Assembly (NCBI GenBank): GCA_036388555.1
Contig: DASVRP010000013.1
Span: forward strand, 124,001-188,000
Length of the DNA stretch: 64,000 nt
Direction of reading: 5' to 3'
DNA from: UBA4665 sp036388555
GTDB lineage: Bacteria; Patescibacteriota; Saccharimonadia; Saccharimonadales; UBA4665
In this document: positions 43,990 through 53,429 of the stretch, one piece after another
How positions within the stretch are numbered: position 1 is the stretch's first letter
How the letters are laid out: each line of letters opens with the position of its first letter
The notes under the pieces: generated by a model
Databases searched by the model: none
What the model was told of the DNA's origin: nothing
Seen by the model: only the letters and a program-made list of their open reading frames with translations
Program-made: the position numbers and the translations under genes

Positions 43990-45141
43990 ATGGCAGTCAA
44001 AGTCCTGCATTTCAGTACGCACTGCGAAGATTGCGGTATCGGGAAATATCAGGAGATGTTCCTGGAGGCGATGTCGGGGAACGCCGAAGTGCAGAATGCG
44101 TTCTTCGATGTCTCGCCGAACAAGATACGGGTCATGCAGCCGGCAGAGAAGGCAGAGGTATACCAGAAGCTCGTCAAGGAGCTTGCGGACTATGATATCC
44201 TCCACGTGCAGCATGAATTCTCGTTCTACCCGAAAGATGAATTCCTCATGGCCTGCCAGGCTGCCAAACAGGCGGGCAAACGGCTCGTCGTGACAGTGCA
44301 TACGGCGCCGTCGGTCGCTTTTAGTCCGGCTCGGCGGGCAGGGATCGCGCCCCGCAGCGTATTGCACTATCTCAGAGCGCGCCGCAAGGAGTCGTTCTAT
44401 CATCAGTATTTCGTCGATGCCCTGAAGCTGGCAGATCTCGTACTCGTCCATAACACCGTGACCATGAACGGACTGACCAGCCTCGGAATTGACGCCGGGC
44501 GAATCCAACAGATCACAATTCCCGTACCGGCCATAGATACTACGACGAAGACTACTGAGATTGCTGAAAAGCTCAACCGTCAGCCCGGCGACATCATATA
44601 CTCTACTACCGGATTCCTGCATAAGTTCAAAGGCGTCGATCATGCGATCAAAGCCCTTAGTTTCCTTCCCCCGAATTACAAACTGGCAATCGTAGGAGGT
44701 ATGCATCAGGATCATGACCACTCCATATATAACGACCTGACTGATCTGATACAGAAGCTGGGACTTACCAGCCGGGTGTATATTACTGGATTCATCGAGG
44801 ATGATAACCGGCTTAACGCACTGATACGTGAATCAGATGTCTGCGTGTATCCTTATGAGAAGGTATACTACTCTAGCGTCTCTTCAGCGGCTCTCAATAA
44901 TGCGTTCGCAAACGACCGGCCGGTCATCGCCTATCCGACGGCTTCATTCAAGCAGCTGAGCGGTGATGCGCACTATATGACGCTTACGGCTGCATTCAGT
45001 TACTACGAGCTGGCCCGCGAGCTTCAAAGAATGGATTTCACGGCATCTGCCCAGAAATCAACTGAGTTCAAGCAAAGCTATAGTTACCCGATCGTAGCTC
45101 GTCAGTTAGCTGAGATTTATGCTGGCGTGAAAGATGTTTAG
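43990..45141 (+). CDS. Glycosyltransferase, GT4-like without the usual E-x7-E motif
   Basis: This 383-aa protein begins with VLHFSTHCEDCGIGKYQ, an unusual Cys/His-rich N-terminus of a GT-B enzyme, and continues with HVQHEFSFYP and the donor-binding region STTGFLHKFKGVDH and YITGFIEDDNRL. The C-terminal motif position reads SAALNNAFANDRPVIA, lacking the typical pair of glutamates. It may use a different donor or be a partner subunit. It overlaps the following membrane gene by 8 nt and follows a GT4 gene by 2 nt. Confidence 0.8.
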   Translation: MAVKVLHFSTHCEDCGIGKYQEMFLEAMSGNAEVQNAFFDVSPNKIRVMQPAEKAEVYQKLVKELADYDILHVQHEFSFYPKDEFLMACQAAKQAGKRLVVTVHTAPSVAFSPARRAGIAPRSVLHYLRARRKESFYHQYFVDALKLADLVLVHNTVTMNGLTSLGIDAGRIQQITIPVPAIDTTTKTTEIAEKLNRQPGDIIYSTTGFLHKFKGVDHAIKALSFLPPNYKLAIVGGMHQDHDHSIYNDLTDLIQKLGLTSRVYITGFIEDDNRLNALIRESDVCVYPYEKVYYSSVSSAALNNAFANDRPVIAYPTASFKQLSGDAHYMTLTAAFSYYELARELQRMDFTASAQKSTEFKQSYSYPIVARQLAEIYAGVKDV

Positions 45142-47098
45142 ACTGAGCAGTCCTGCCGTTCGGAGATTCATCTATCCATCCTTGCTGGTCGCCAGCCTTA
45201 TCCTATATATTGTCGGCGTAAAGTTCTTTCTGTTCCCGCTACTATTGACGGGATTGATCATAGGAATGCCATTTCCGTCACTGGTCCGCAGTTACTTTGC
45301 CAGAGCCGTACTCGCGCTGCTGTTTTTTTATGTTATTTTCCAGATCTGCGGCTACCTACAGCTGTTCGTAGCCTCCGGGACAGGTTTCGTATTCACGGCT
45401 ATTGTCATGTCGGCTGCGGTGCTCGCGTTACAGTACATGCGCAGGCCGCAAATCCGTGCCGTAAAGGTAATTATGCGCAGTGACCTATACACGGTCCTGA
45501 CTGCTGCGATCTTCATCGTTCCAGTCGCATTGTTCTGTTTCGGCCCTAACGGGGTATACCGAAGTGCGACATTAGGAGGCATGCAAGCGATAGACGGAAC
45601 GAATCACTACTCCTTCATCGCTGAAGCGACGGCGCAGGAGGGATTGAAATATTCGGCACAAAACAACTATCCTATAGGATTCCATCTGACGACAGGCTTT
45701 ATAGAAGATAGTTATGCCCTTACGCCGGATGAACTTACCTGGGCTTCAAGCAGCAAAGTGTATATCGCCCAGTATCTGATCGTAGCTTTTCTGTTGAGCT
45801 ATACTGCCTATCTTCTGACTGTGGGTATGTACAGGACGATCCGGGATAAAACGCAGACATCGCTATCTGAGGGCCTGTCTATCGCACTGGCGCTTGGTAT
45901 ACCTCTCACCTTATTCTTCCTGCTCCCGTATTTCTATAATGGATTTCTTAGTTTCTACTATATCTGCGCTACTGTTCTTGCAGGCTGCCTGTATCTGCTT
46001 GATATCCGCGCGCAAGATGAAAATGAAGATGAGGATACTGCAAAAGACAGACACATACCGCTTACCTGTTTTTTGTTACTGACGTTTGCAGCTACCGCAA
46101 ACTGGCCTTTATTAGCGCCTGCGTTCGTGCTCACCGGATTGCTCTATTGGCTGCCACGGACATTGAAGATCCCCGCCCTGACGCTGTCCGGCATCCGGGC
46201 AACAGTGCCGGTCGTACTGGCATTCGGGCTGCATCTGGTGCCTGTATATCTCCAATCAAAGTATTCGAGCCAATCAGCTTCAGAAAGTATCAATCTGAAT
46301 GGTTCCCTGTATAGCTTCCATGCCAGCGTCATCTTGCTCGGCATCATCCTACTGGTTTATCTGGTCAGTTCCGACAGGATACATAAGCGGTTGGCAAACC
46401 TTGCAACTTTCGTTCTTATGCCACTGCTCATACTTCTCGGCTGTCTGGCGATATATCAGTATTTCAGCGTCGGTGAACTACGATACTATGTCATAAAGAC
46501 TTCACTGCTCGTGGAAGTTCTCATACTGACGATATTCGTAGCTACCCTGTTCGGGTTGATTGTCAGACGTCTTTCGATCACGGGCTACAAGCTGATGCTC
46601 CTGATGGCGGTCGTTCCGACGATGACTATGATGCTGCTCATCGGGCAAAGCGGTAATCCGATTCGAGAGGAGCGGGCCTTGCTCCGCGCTTTTTCGTCAG
46701 AAAAGAAACCGCCATTCTTCGATAATGATGTCACCCTATATTATAAATTGAGCCAACGTGAGTCTCTGCAGGAATTCAACTCAGTGTCGATCCATTATGA
46801 TTTCGAACAGCAGAAGTTCTTCTCACATATGCAGATACCATACTGGGCGAATGTATTGGGCTATGGAGCGGCCCCCAATGAACGTGAAGCAGCCAGATGC
46901 AATCTGAAAGCTTACCAGAATCTGTTGTTCGGTACATTCAGCCAGAAAGATCAAAGTCGTCTGATCCAGACGATCCAAAGATGTGCCCAGATTGCCGGTA
47001 CGGAGGGTGAAACCTTCTATATCATCACTGATAAGGCTTCACACGAGGAAGTTGCACGAGAATTTGGTAAAATACCAGCAGTGCGAATAGTCTACTAA
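45134..47098 (+). CDS. Polytopic membrane protein, possible GT-C type glycosyltransferase
   Basis: This 654-aa protein has about 12-14 hydrophobic segments, with short extracytoplasmic loops and a soluble C-terminal part (about 515-654). A loop after the fourth helix (GGMQAIDGTNHYSFIAEAT, residues about 150-170) has the acidic residues often seen in GT-C enzymes that use lipid-linked sugars. The following GT2/DUF2304/GtrA genes, which typically make and flip such lipid-linked donors, support this. It is more A/T rich than the upstream genes. Assignment is by context. Confidence 0.65.
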   Translation: MFRLSSPAVRRFIYPSLLVASLILYIVGVKFFLFPLLLTGLIIGMPFPSLVRSYFARAVLALLFFYVIFQICGYLQLFVASGTGFVFTAIVMSAAVLALQYMRRPQIRAVKVIMRSDLYTVLTAAIFIVPVALFCFGPNGVYRSATLGGMQAIDGTNHYSFIAEATAQEGLKYSAQNNYPIGFHLTTGFIEDSYALTPDELTWASSSKVYIAQYLIVAFLLSYTAYLLTVGMYRTIRDKTQTSLSEGLSIALALGIPLTLFFLLPYFYNGFLSFYYICATVLAGCLYLLDIRAQDENEDEDTAKDRHIPLTCFLLLTFAATANWPLLAPAFVLTGLLYWLPRTLKIPALTLSGIRATVPVVLAFGLHLVPVYLQSKYSSQSASESINLNGSLYSFHASVILLGIILLVYLVSSDRIHKRLANLATFVLMPLLILLGCLAIYQYFSVGELRYYVIKTSLLVEVLILTIFVATLFGLIVRRLSITGYKLMLLMAVVPTMTMMLLIGQSGNPIREERALLRAFSSEKKPPFFDNDVTLYYKLSQRESLQEFNSVSIHYDFEQQKFFSHMQIPYWANVLGYGAAPNEREAARCNLKAYQNLLFGTFSQKDQSRLIQTIQRCAQIAGTEGETFYIITDKASHEEVAREFGKIPAVRIVY

Positions 47099-47125
47099 CC
47101 GACCAGAGTCCGCGAGGAAAGAGAA

Positions 47126-47818
47126 GTGAAAAAAGTGAGTACCGATACTGCTGTCATAATGCCCGTATATAACGAGGCAGGAATGGTAGAGAAGGTGATT
47201 CACGAGGTGCAAAAACATTTTGAACTGTTGATCTGCGTGAATGACGGAAGTACCGACGACTCAGCGGAAAAGATAAAGGGAACGGGTGCGATGCTCGTCA
47301 ATCACCCCATAAATCTCGGAGCAGGTGCAGCGACTCAGACCGGTGTTGATTTTGCGCTGCAGGATCCTCGCGTAAAACACTTCATAACGATAGATGCAGA
47401 TGGGCAGCATGACGTCCTGGACGCCGTACGTATGCTGAAGCACCTGAAGAAACATGACCTCGATATCGTATTCGGTTCGCGGTTCAAAGGAACCGTTGAA
47501 AACATCAGTCCGCTCAAGCAGATGTTCCTGAAGTTAGCCGCTCTTTTCTCTAGCCGCACGACCGGTATACATCTGACTGATCCCCATATCGGACTCCGCG
47601 TCTTCAACCGAAATTTCGCCGATAAACTGAAGCTTACACTTTCAGACTTTACCCATGCATCAGAAGTCATACATAGGGTCGGTGAACATGGGTTTGCCTA
47701 TGACGAGCTGCCGGCTACTGTAACTTACAGCAGCTACTCCAAAGCGAAAGGTCAGCCGATGCTCAATGCGATCAACATTACCATTGATCTTTTCTTCCAT
47801 AGGATTTCAAAGAAATGA
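47126..47818 (+). CDS. Glycosyltransferase family 2 (polyprenyl-phosphate sugar synthase-like)
   Basis: This 230-aa GT-A enzyme has the N-terminal block AVIMPVYNEAGMVE, the D-G-S-T-D-D segment for nucleotide binding and the ITIDADGQHD metal-binding block. The short length and lack of membrane helices match dolichyl- or undecaprenyl-phosphate mannose/glucose synthases of the DPM type. It forms a coupled cassette with DUF2304 and GtrA (4-nt overlaps), which typically provides a lipid-linked monosaccharide outside the membrane. Confidence 0.9.
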   Translation: MKKVSTDTAVIMPVYNEAGMVEKVIHEVQKHFELLICVNDGSTDDSAEKIKGTGAMLVNHPINLGAGAATQTGVDFALQDPRVKHFITIDADGQHDVLDAVRMLKHLKKHDLDIVFGSRFKGTVENISPLKQMFLKLAALFSSRTTGIHLTDPHIGLRVFNRNFADKLKLTLSDFTHASEVIHRVGEHGFAYDELPATVTYSSYSKAKGQPMLNAINITIDLFFHRISKK

Positions 47819-48174
47819 TCTTCATACAAATAGTACTGATCGGTGGATTCATATTGTTCCTCTACCGAGTATTGGCGGATCCGACGAGTCGCAAGCTCAA
47901 AGCGTGGACGAAAGTTCTGGCAAGCCTGTTCGTGGTGGTGGCTATCGTGGCCGTATTGGTGCCGGATGCCACCAATCAGCTGGCAAAACTACTCGGCGTC
48001 ACACGTGGAGCAGATTTACTGCTGTATCTTCTGACTCTTGCTTTTATTTTTTCAATCTTCAGCGGTTATATACAGGAGAAGAAGTTGCAAGAACGCATAG
48101 TGCTGCTAGCCCGGAAGATTGCGATCATCGAGGCCAATCTGTCAGACCGACACCCTGAGGACACTAAGAAGTGA
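47815..48174 (+). CDS. DUF2304 small membrane protein
   Basis: This 119-aa protein has three hydrophobic helices (about 1-18, 33-52 and 66-84) and a charged C-terminal amphipathic helix. This architecture and the position between a GT2 and a GtrA gene fit the DUF2304 family, whose function is unknown but which is commonly linked to polyprenyl-phosphate sugar synthases. It overlaps both neighbours by 4 nt. Confidence 0.85.
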   Translation: MIFIQIVLIGGFILFLYRVLADPTSRKLKAWTKVLASLFVVVAIVAVLVPDATNQLAKLLGVTRGADLLLYLLTLAFIFSIFSGYIQEKKLQERIVLLARKIAIIEANLSDRHPEDTKK

Positions 48175-48578
48175 AGCGCCTGTTGCAGAACCCGATAGTC
48201 AGATATCTGCTGGCCGGCGGGTCGGCCTTCGCACTTGAATACGCGTCCTTTTTTGCGATGTATTCAATTGCGGGCTGGAAACTGCTGGTCGCTAATTCTA
48301 TCAGCTTCGGGATTGGGCTTCTGACAAGCTTCACGATCAACAGGTTGTGGACATTCAAGAGTGATACGCACCGTAGCACCGCTAAGCGGCAATTGATCAT
48401 GTATGGCACGCTGGCGCTCATCAACCTGGTCCTGCTCAATGTCGCGGTAGAACTGCTGCACCGCGCCGGCATAGATCCCCGTATCGGCAAACTGGTGGTG
48501 ATGTGCGCAATCCCCGTATGGAATTATATAATCTTCAAGAGATATATATTCGCAAGTCATTCTTCCGAATCGGATTAG
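48171..48578 (+). CDS. GtrA-like membrane protein
   Basis: This 135-aa protein has four membrane helices, with the family features FLLAGGSAFALEY-like (here RYLLAGGSAFALEY), FTINRLWTFK after helix 2, and WNYIIFKRYIF at the end. GtrA proteins are thought to flip lipid-linked glucose or mannose across the membrane. It is the third gene of the GT2/DUF2304/GtrA cassette. It overlaps the convergent secreted-protein gene by 4 nt, so no terminator separates them. Confidence 0.92.
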   Translation: MKRLLQNPIVRYLLAGGSAFALEYASFFAMYSIAGWKLLVANSISFGIGLLTSFTINRLWTFKSDTHRSTAKRQLIMYGTLALINLVLLNVAVELLHRAGIDPRIGKLVVMCAIPVWNYIIFKRYIFASHSSESD

Positions 48579-50338
48579 TGCGTAACCTTCAGGTACATAT
48601 GATTGGGGTTGTCAGTACCCCATCCCTTGAATTCCACGACAGGCTTGAAATACTCGCGGTGTTCACCGATGGCTGCATTTGCTTTGATAGGGAAGCGGAA
48701 TGTCGCGATTGATCCTGGCGCTACGCTCGATTCTGTCATCAGCGCAGGCCGGCTGCAGGTCGACCATTCTGCGGCACAAAGTGGTGAGATCTTCCCGTCC
48801 GGACGAGATGGCTGAGCAGTTGCGACGCTTACGGGATTCGGCCCTGTGTTGTACCAGGTCGACGCCCCGGCATTTCGCATCCGCAGCGTGATATAGACCG
48901 TCTGATTCCGCTCGAGATTGTTGATATCGGCCGGTATGGTCCGGTTGGCGTCAGTCCAGGCGCCATAGCTCATCCAATCCCATGCATAGCGATTGGTCGT
49001 ACGGCTATATATATGATACCCGGTGTCGTTGGTCATCCACTCCCTGTTTTCCAGTACCGGATGCAGGAATTCCCGGAACTCACCCAGTTCATTTACTGCC
49101 GCGGTAGTGAATTCAAAGTGTCCTTCCTGGCCGGGGACTAGGGCATCCTCGACAAGTTTTGCCGGACGGGAGCAGGATAGCCATGATGTGTCGCAGTAAC
49201 GGCTTAGATGGTTCTTAGGGGCGAAAGTAGCCAGTCTGATCGGGTTGGGCCCATCGCGGTACCAGATTTCGGTCCCCATATTCCTTACTTTTACCGATAC
49301 CTTATAGTTTTCGCCGGGATGGAGGTTATCGGTCGATATCTCCGTATTCTTTGCCGTGTCGTAGATATGGGTCTCTACCACGGACCACAGGAACGGATCG
49401 CCGCGGGTCGTACCGAACCAGTCGTTGAACATCCGCCAGAAATTCCTGTTGCCGTACGCGCTGCAGTTATCGCCGGTCCCGTACAGGTTGTTCAGTGCTG
49501 CCTGGTTGGGCTGGTAGGGTGTATAAGTGTACAGGGCGGCGGTCGCAAGCGACGATATGTATACCTGTGAGGAACCGCATCCTCGTTCACTGACGTTCCA
49601 CATGATGGAATTATTGGCAAACGGCTTCTTATACGGCCACCACGGCTGCTGCATGTTGTCGAGGTAGTAACGGAAGAGACTGGCTCCCTCCATCATCTGC
49701 AGCGAGAAGCTGGCGTAGTTCGCATCGCAGTTGGCGCTGCCGCCGGGGCCGCTATCAGGGCAGTTGGCACCCATGGCGTACAGATACTGCCGGTTGAGCG
49801 GCCAGTCGTCGGTCAGCAGTCCCTGCTCCTTCTCGAGGGTTACGAGCAGTACCTTGGGGCTGATGTTATACACTTGTGCTGCATCGTAGATGATCTGGGC
49901 GGCGCTCTTCGAGCCTGGTGCGAGGTTGCTGCCAGGATTGGGGCTGCCGTAGTTGTTCACGACCGGGCCGCTGCCGGGAGATGTCTTCGGTACTTCATGA
50001 TAATTGTTCAGGCAGGTGAATATCTGCTGGCCGCTCGGCTTCGGATTGCCGTTGCGGTCGGCATATACGGCGCGGCTGGTAGTCACATAGGTCTCCGAGC
50101 CGAACGGATAGCGGTAGGTGACTGACTTCTGTCCGTAGGTGTCGCAGGATGATCCGATCTTGGCGTTCAGGAACTGCTGGATCTCGGCGACGGTCATCGA
50201 ACCCTTGTTCGTGAATACGTTGTCGTCGATGATCCTGCCGGCCCTCCAGTCGGAGCCAGAGACAGCTTGCACCGGAGCGCTGCCCATCGAGACGACGGTG
50301 GCTGCAGTTATGAGGGCTAGTAATAATCGTTTCATCAT
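48575..50338 (-). CDS. Secreted protein with lysozyme-like region and two beta-sandwich repeats
   Basis: This 587-aa protein has a signal peptide (about 1-25, ending VQA). Residues about 35-105 (VFTNKGSMTVAEIQQFLNAK) and 140-315 form a region found in secreted wall hydrolases, with LLVTLEKEQGLL as the likely catalytic Glu segment of a lysozyme-like fold. Two repeats of about 110 residues follow (about 340-460 and 465-587), each with G-P-N-P and S-C-S-R-P-A motifs and a paired Cys, probably Ig-like adhesion or wall-binding domains. It is secreted and probably acts on a cell wall. It lies 4 nt after a membrane gene on the same strand. Confidence 0.8.
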   Translation of the reverse strand: MMKRLLLALITAATVVSMGSAPVQAVSGSDWRAGRIIDDNVFTNKGSMTVAEIQQFLNAKIGSSCDTYGQKSVTYRYPFGSETYVTTSRAVYADRNGNPKPSGQQIFTCLNNYHEVPKTSPGSGPVVNNYGSPNPGSNLAPGSKSAAQIIYDAAQVYNISPKVLLVTLEKEQGLLTDDWPLNRQYLYAMGANCPDSGPGGSANCDANYASFSLQMMEGASLFRYYLDNMQQPWWPYKKPFANNSIMWNVSERGCGSSQVYISSLATAALYTYTPYQPNQAALNNLYGTGDNCSAYGNRNFWRMFNDWFGTTRGDPFLWSVVETHIYDTAKNTEISTDNLHPGENYKVSVKVRNMGTEIWYRDGPNPIRLATFAPKNHLSRYCDTSWLSCSRPAKLVEDALVPGQEGHFEFTTAAVNELGEFREFLHPVLENREWMTNDTGYHIYSRTTNRYAWDWMSYGAWTDANRTIPADINNLERNQTVYITLRMRNAGASTWYNTGPNPVSVATAQPSRPDGKISPLCAAEWSTCSRPALMTESSVAPGSIATFRFPIKANAAIGEHREYFKPVVEFKGWGTDNPNHMYLKVTH

Positions 50339-50342
50339 ATAT

Positions 50343-50909
50343 TTATTTTACGATACTTATGTTATCTTCGTCAGTCGCGGAAGTGCCATCTGATTTTGAG
50401 ACGCTCAGATTGACGGCCCATTGGCCTGCGGCGGGCAGTTCGGAAGCTTTGACGGCGAAACCCTTGCAGGTTGAGAACTCGGATTGGAACAGCACGCCTG
50501 CCTGCTTGGTGACCGTCTGACCGTTCTGGGTGAACGTCAGGGTACAGTCCTGCCAGCCGGTACCAAGCAGCTTGGTCTGTACGACGATGTCTTTCGACGT
50601 GGCATTCTGAGTCAGGCTGGAGATAGTCACCTGGGTGTCGGCTGGAACCGGGTTGGGCGCCGGTGCCGGAGCTGTCTTGTCATCGCCAAGTTTGACCTGT
50701 TCGCTGGCTTTCTTTTCTTCCTCGGTCGCTTCATTCAGATTGATTGTTTCCGGAGCGGAGGTCCCGGACTGGCTCTTCGAGCTTGCGGCGTTGTTCCGGC
50801 TTATGTTGAGGAAATATAATAATCCGCCCAGCAGAAGGATGCCGATGACCACCCCGATTATCACAGGGGTCTTTAACGGACGTTTTGCTGTTTGTTTTTG
50901 CTTGTACAT
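50343..50909 (-). CDS. Single-pass membrane protein with extracytoplasmic domain (188 aa)
   Basis: The N-terminus is basic and is followed by one membrane helix (about 15-35). The linker is rich in Ser, Glu and Pro (about 40-88), and the exterior domain of about 95 residues has two Cys residues and a beta-strand pattern. I do not recognise a family. It precedes the secreted lysozyme-like gene by 4 nt, which suggests a shared envelope role. A TATAAT -10 lies about 45 nt upstream on the minus strand. Confidence 0.7.
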   Translation of the reverse strand: MYKQKQTAKRPLKTPVIIGVVIGILLLGGLLYFLNISRNNAASSKSQSGTSAPETINLNEATEEEKKASEQVKLGDDKTAPAPAPNPVPADTQVTISSLTQNATSKDIVVQTKLLGTGWQDCTLTFTQNGQTVTKQAGVLFQSEFSTCKGFAVKASELPAAGQWAVNLSVSKSDGTSATDEDNISIVK

Positions 50910-50999
50910 ATCGGCCTTTTTGTTTTTATGCGTATGTACCAGTAATTATAGCATATGCAATACAGGGTTGATATGGTGTCGATACTATTACAACGACTA

Positions 51000-51512
51000 T
51001 CAGCGGCCGTAGTCGTCCTGTACACGGACGATATCCGATTCATCGGACGGCAGTTCGGGGTCGGTATGCTGCCAGATCTCGGCCACGACTCCCCAGCCGT
51101 CCAGGCCGATCAGCCGATGCCTGATCCCGGTGCCGAACTGGACGGTCTCACCCTCACCGACAGGTTTCGGGTCGGGCAGGTCATCATTCGGGCTGATACA
51201 GACACCGACGGGACCGTGGATGACTTTCCAGAGTTCCTCGCGCCGGTCGTGGTACTGCCACGAGAGGCGGGCGCCGGGGGACACGACCAGGATCTTGGGG
51301 CTGAGCCGTCCGCCCCGGCTGATGTCGCCGTCATAATCGCTGAAGTATTCAGCTACGAAATCGTCCGTCTGCGACTCGTCCATCACGAAGAAACCGCCCC
51401 AGGGGCGTCCCGCATCGACTGAGGCTATGCCGAGTGACAGTCCGGCGAGATGCTTGCCGACTGCTGTAAAAATTGCTTCCTTATCAGTGGTGGCAGGTAA
51501 TGATAGTTCCAT
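51000..51512 (-). CDS. Mannose-6-phosphate isomerase-like cupin (type II C-terminal domain type)
   Basis: This 170-aa stand-alone cupin has the ILVVSPGARLSWQYHDRREELWKVIHG block, with the metal-binding Gln/His and Glu residues, and the GTGIRHRLIG second motif. This matches the C-terminal isomerase half of bifunctional mannose-1-phosphate guanylyltransferases, and the adjacent divergent guanylyltransferase lacks that half. It may convert fructose-6-phosphate to mannose-6-phosphate, though the E-x-W variant here also occurs in related isomerases. Confidence 0.75.
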   Translation of the reverse strand: MELSLPATTDKEAIFTAVGKHLAGLSLGIASVDAGRPWGGFFVMDESQTDDFVAEYFSDYDGDISRGGRLSPKILVVSPGARLSWQYHDRREELWKVIHGPVGVCISPNDDLPDPKPVGEGETVQFGTGIRHRLIGLDGWGVVAEIWQHTDPELPSDESDIVRVQDDYGR

Positions 51513-51591
51513 AGTTTCCGGTATCCTCTCTGATTTAGCCTGATTTCATTATATACTAGCAATATATTTTACTTCTAAGAGGTGCGAATAC

Positions 51592-52629
51592 ATGATTGTA
51601 GTAATTATCGCCGGCGGTTCAGGTACGCGCCTATGGCCCCTGTCAACTCCCGATTTCCCTAAGCAACTTCTCAAGGTCGACGGCCAGGACCGCACGCTGC
51701 TGCAGCAGACATATGACCGGGCACGTAGCGTCAGTGACAAGGTCTATGTCGTACCGGAACAGGGGCATGTCCATCATGTCCGCGACCAGCTTCCGGAGCT
51801 GACTGATGAGTACTTCATCGTTGAGCCGGGCCGCCGTGGTACTGCCAACTGTATCATCGCTGCCCTGCAGTATATCGCCGGGCGCCACGACAACGACGAA
51901 CCGATCGCCTGCATCTCGGCAGACCACTACATCCGCGACGTCGCCGGCTTCAAGCACAGCTTCATGATAGCCGACCAGATCGCCCGTTCCGAGGGCCGTC
52001 TGGTGCTGGTAGGCGTCGAGCCGGACTATCCGGCAACCGGATTCGGCTACATCGAAAAGGGTAAGCTGCTCGATGAGGGCAAATTCGTCTTCAACGTCAA
52101 ATCGTTCAAGGAAAAACCCGACCATGCGACGGCCAACGAGTATGTCAACAGCGGCAATTACCTGTGGAACTGCGGGTATTTCGTCGGATCGGTCAATACC
52201 TTCAAGCAGAAGATGGAGACATATGCGCCGCAGCTCTGCGAGAATTACACCAAGCTCGAAGGTTCGACACCAGATTCATATGACGAACTGTACCTTGGGT
52301 TCAGCAGCGTCTCGATCGACTATGCGCTGATTGAGAAGGTCGAGGACCTGCTGGTCGTACCGGCCGCCTTCGACTGGATGGACCTTGGGTCCTTCGCCGA
52401 CATGCACAAGGCGGTCACCAGCGACGATGCCGGCAACCACATATACGGTAAGGACGTCGAGCTGGAAGAGGTCGAGAACTCATTCATCCAAAACCATGAG
52501 AGTAAGCCCGTCGCGGTCATCGGCCTCGACAATGTCGTGGTCGTCAATACGCCGCATGGTATCCTGGTCGCCCGCAAGGACCTGTCACAGAAAGTCGGCG
52601 ATATCAGCAAACGCTTTAAACACGATTAG
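51592..52629 (+). CDS. manC: Mannose-1-phosphate guanylyltransferase
   Basis: This 345-aa nucleotidyltransferase makes GDP-mannose from mannose-1-phosphate and GTP. The signature GGSGTRLWPLSTPDFPKQLL is at residues 8-27, with conserved ISADHYI and later F-D-W-M-D-L-G-S-F blocks. It lacks the C-terminal isomerase domain of bifunctional enzymes. A TATACT -10 (51552-51557) and an AGAGGTG ribosome site precede the ATG. It leads a four-gene plus-strand run supplying GDP-mannose to gmd and glycosyltransferases. Confidence 0.93.
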   Translation: MIVVIIAGGSGTRLWPLSTPDFPKQLLKVDGQDRTLLQQTYDRARSVSDKVYVVPEQGHVHHVRDQLPELTDEYFIVEPGRRGTANCIIAALQYIAGRHDNDEPIACISADHYIRDVAGFKHSFMIADQIARSEGRLVLVGVEPDYPATGFGYIEKGKLLDEGKFVFNVKSFKEKPDHATANEYVNSGNYLWNCGYFVGSVNTFKQKMETYAPQLCENYTKLEGSTPDSYDELYLGFSSVSIDYALIEKVEDLLVVPAAFDWMDLGSFADMHKAVTSDDAGNHIYGKDVELEEVENSFIQNHESKPVAVIGLDNVVVVNTPHGILVARKDLSQKVGDISKRFKHD

Positions 52630-52640
52630 GGGAGTTAGCA

Positions 52641-53414
52641 ATGAAAAAAGTAATCGCCTTCGATCTCGACGGTACGCTTGCACCAAGCAAATCGTTCCTA
52701 CATGACTCGATGGCGGAGCTGCTGTCTGAGCTCCTTGATACGTTCATGGTCTGCGTCATCTCCGGAGGCAAGTTCGGACAGTTCGAGACCCAGCTCCTGA
52801 AGGATCTGCATGCCGAACCGGCCAAACTGGCCAGGCTCCATCTGATGCCGACCTGCGGTACGCAGTATTATGCCTATGACCCATCAAAAGGCAGCTGGCA
52901 CCAGGTATACGCCGAGAACTTCACGGCCGACGAAAAGGACCGCATCATCGCCGCCCTCACCGAAGGCGTCCAGTCGCTCGGCCTCAAAGAAGCCCGCACC
53001 TACGGCGAGACGATCGAGGACCGGGGCAGCCAGATCACCTTCTCGGCGCTCGGCCAGGACATCGTCGCGGAACTCGGGGAAGAAGGTGTCCGTCTCAAAG
53101 AGGCCTGGGATCCTGAATCCTCTAAGAAGAACAAACTGCGCGATTACGTCGCAGACCGTATACCTGACTTTGAAGTCCGCGTCGGCGGTGGTACATCGAT
53201 CGACATCACCAAGCCGGGCATCGACAAAGCCTACGGCATGCATAAGCTTATGAGCATGCTTGACCTGTCCAAGGATGACATCCTGTTCATGGGTGACCGT
53301 CTCCAGGAGGGGGGCAACGATTATCCGGTCAAGGCCATGGGTATCGACAGCATAGAGGCGTCACGCTGGCAGGACACGGCCCTGGTGCTCCAGGGAATCC
53401 TGCATGTCGTGTAG
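52641..53414 (+). CDS. HAD-family phosphatase/phosphomannomutase-like protein
   Basis: This 257-aa HAD-IIB protein has motif I FDLDGTLAPSK (nucleophile Asp9 and Asp11) and the C-terminal GDRLQEGGNDYPV motif, which resembles the eukaryotic-type phosphomannomutase (PMM) pattern more than ordinary Cof phosphatases. A role converting mannose-6-phosphate to mannose-1-phosphate fits its position 12 nt after manC. It could instead be a sugar phosphatase. A second, unrelated PMM/PGM gene (54973-56361) lies nearby. Confidence 0.82.
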   Translation: MKKVIAFDLDGTLAPSKSFLHDSMAELLSELLDTFMVCVISGGKFGQFETQLLKDLHAEPAKLARLHLMPTCGTQYYAYDPSKGSWHQVYAENFTADEKDRIIAALTEGVQSLGLKEARTYGETIEDRGSQITFSALGQDIVAELGEEGVRLKEAWDPESSKKNKLRDYVADRIPDFEVRVGGGTSIDITKPGIDKAYGMHKLMSMLDLSKDDILFMGDRLQEGGNDYPVKAMGIDSIEASRWQDTALVLQGILHVV

Positions 53415-53429
53415 CCGGGAGCGTCACCG

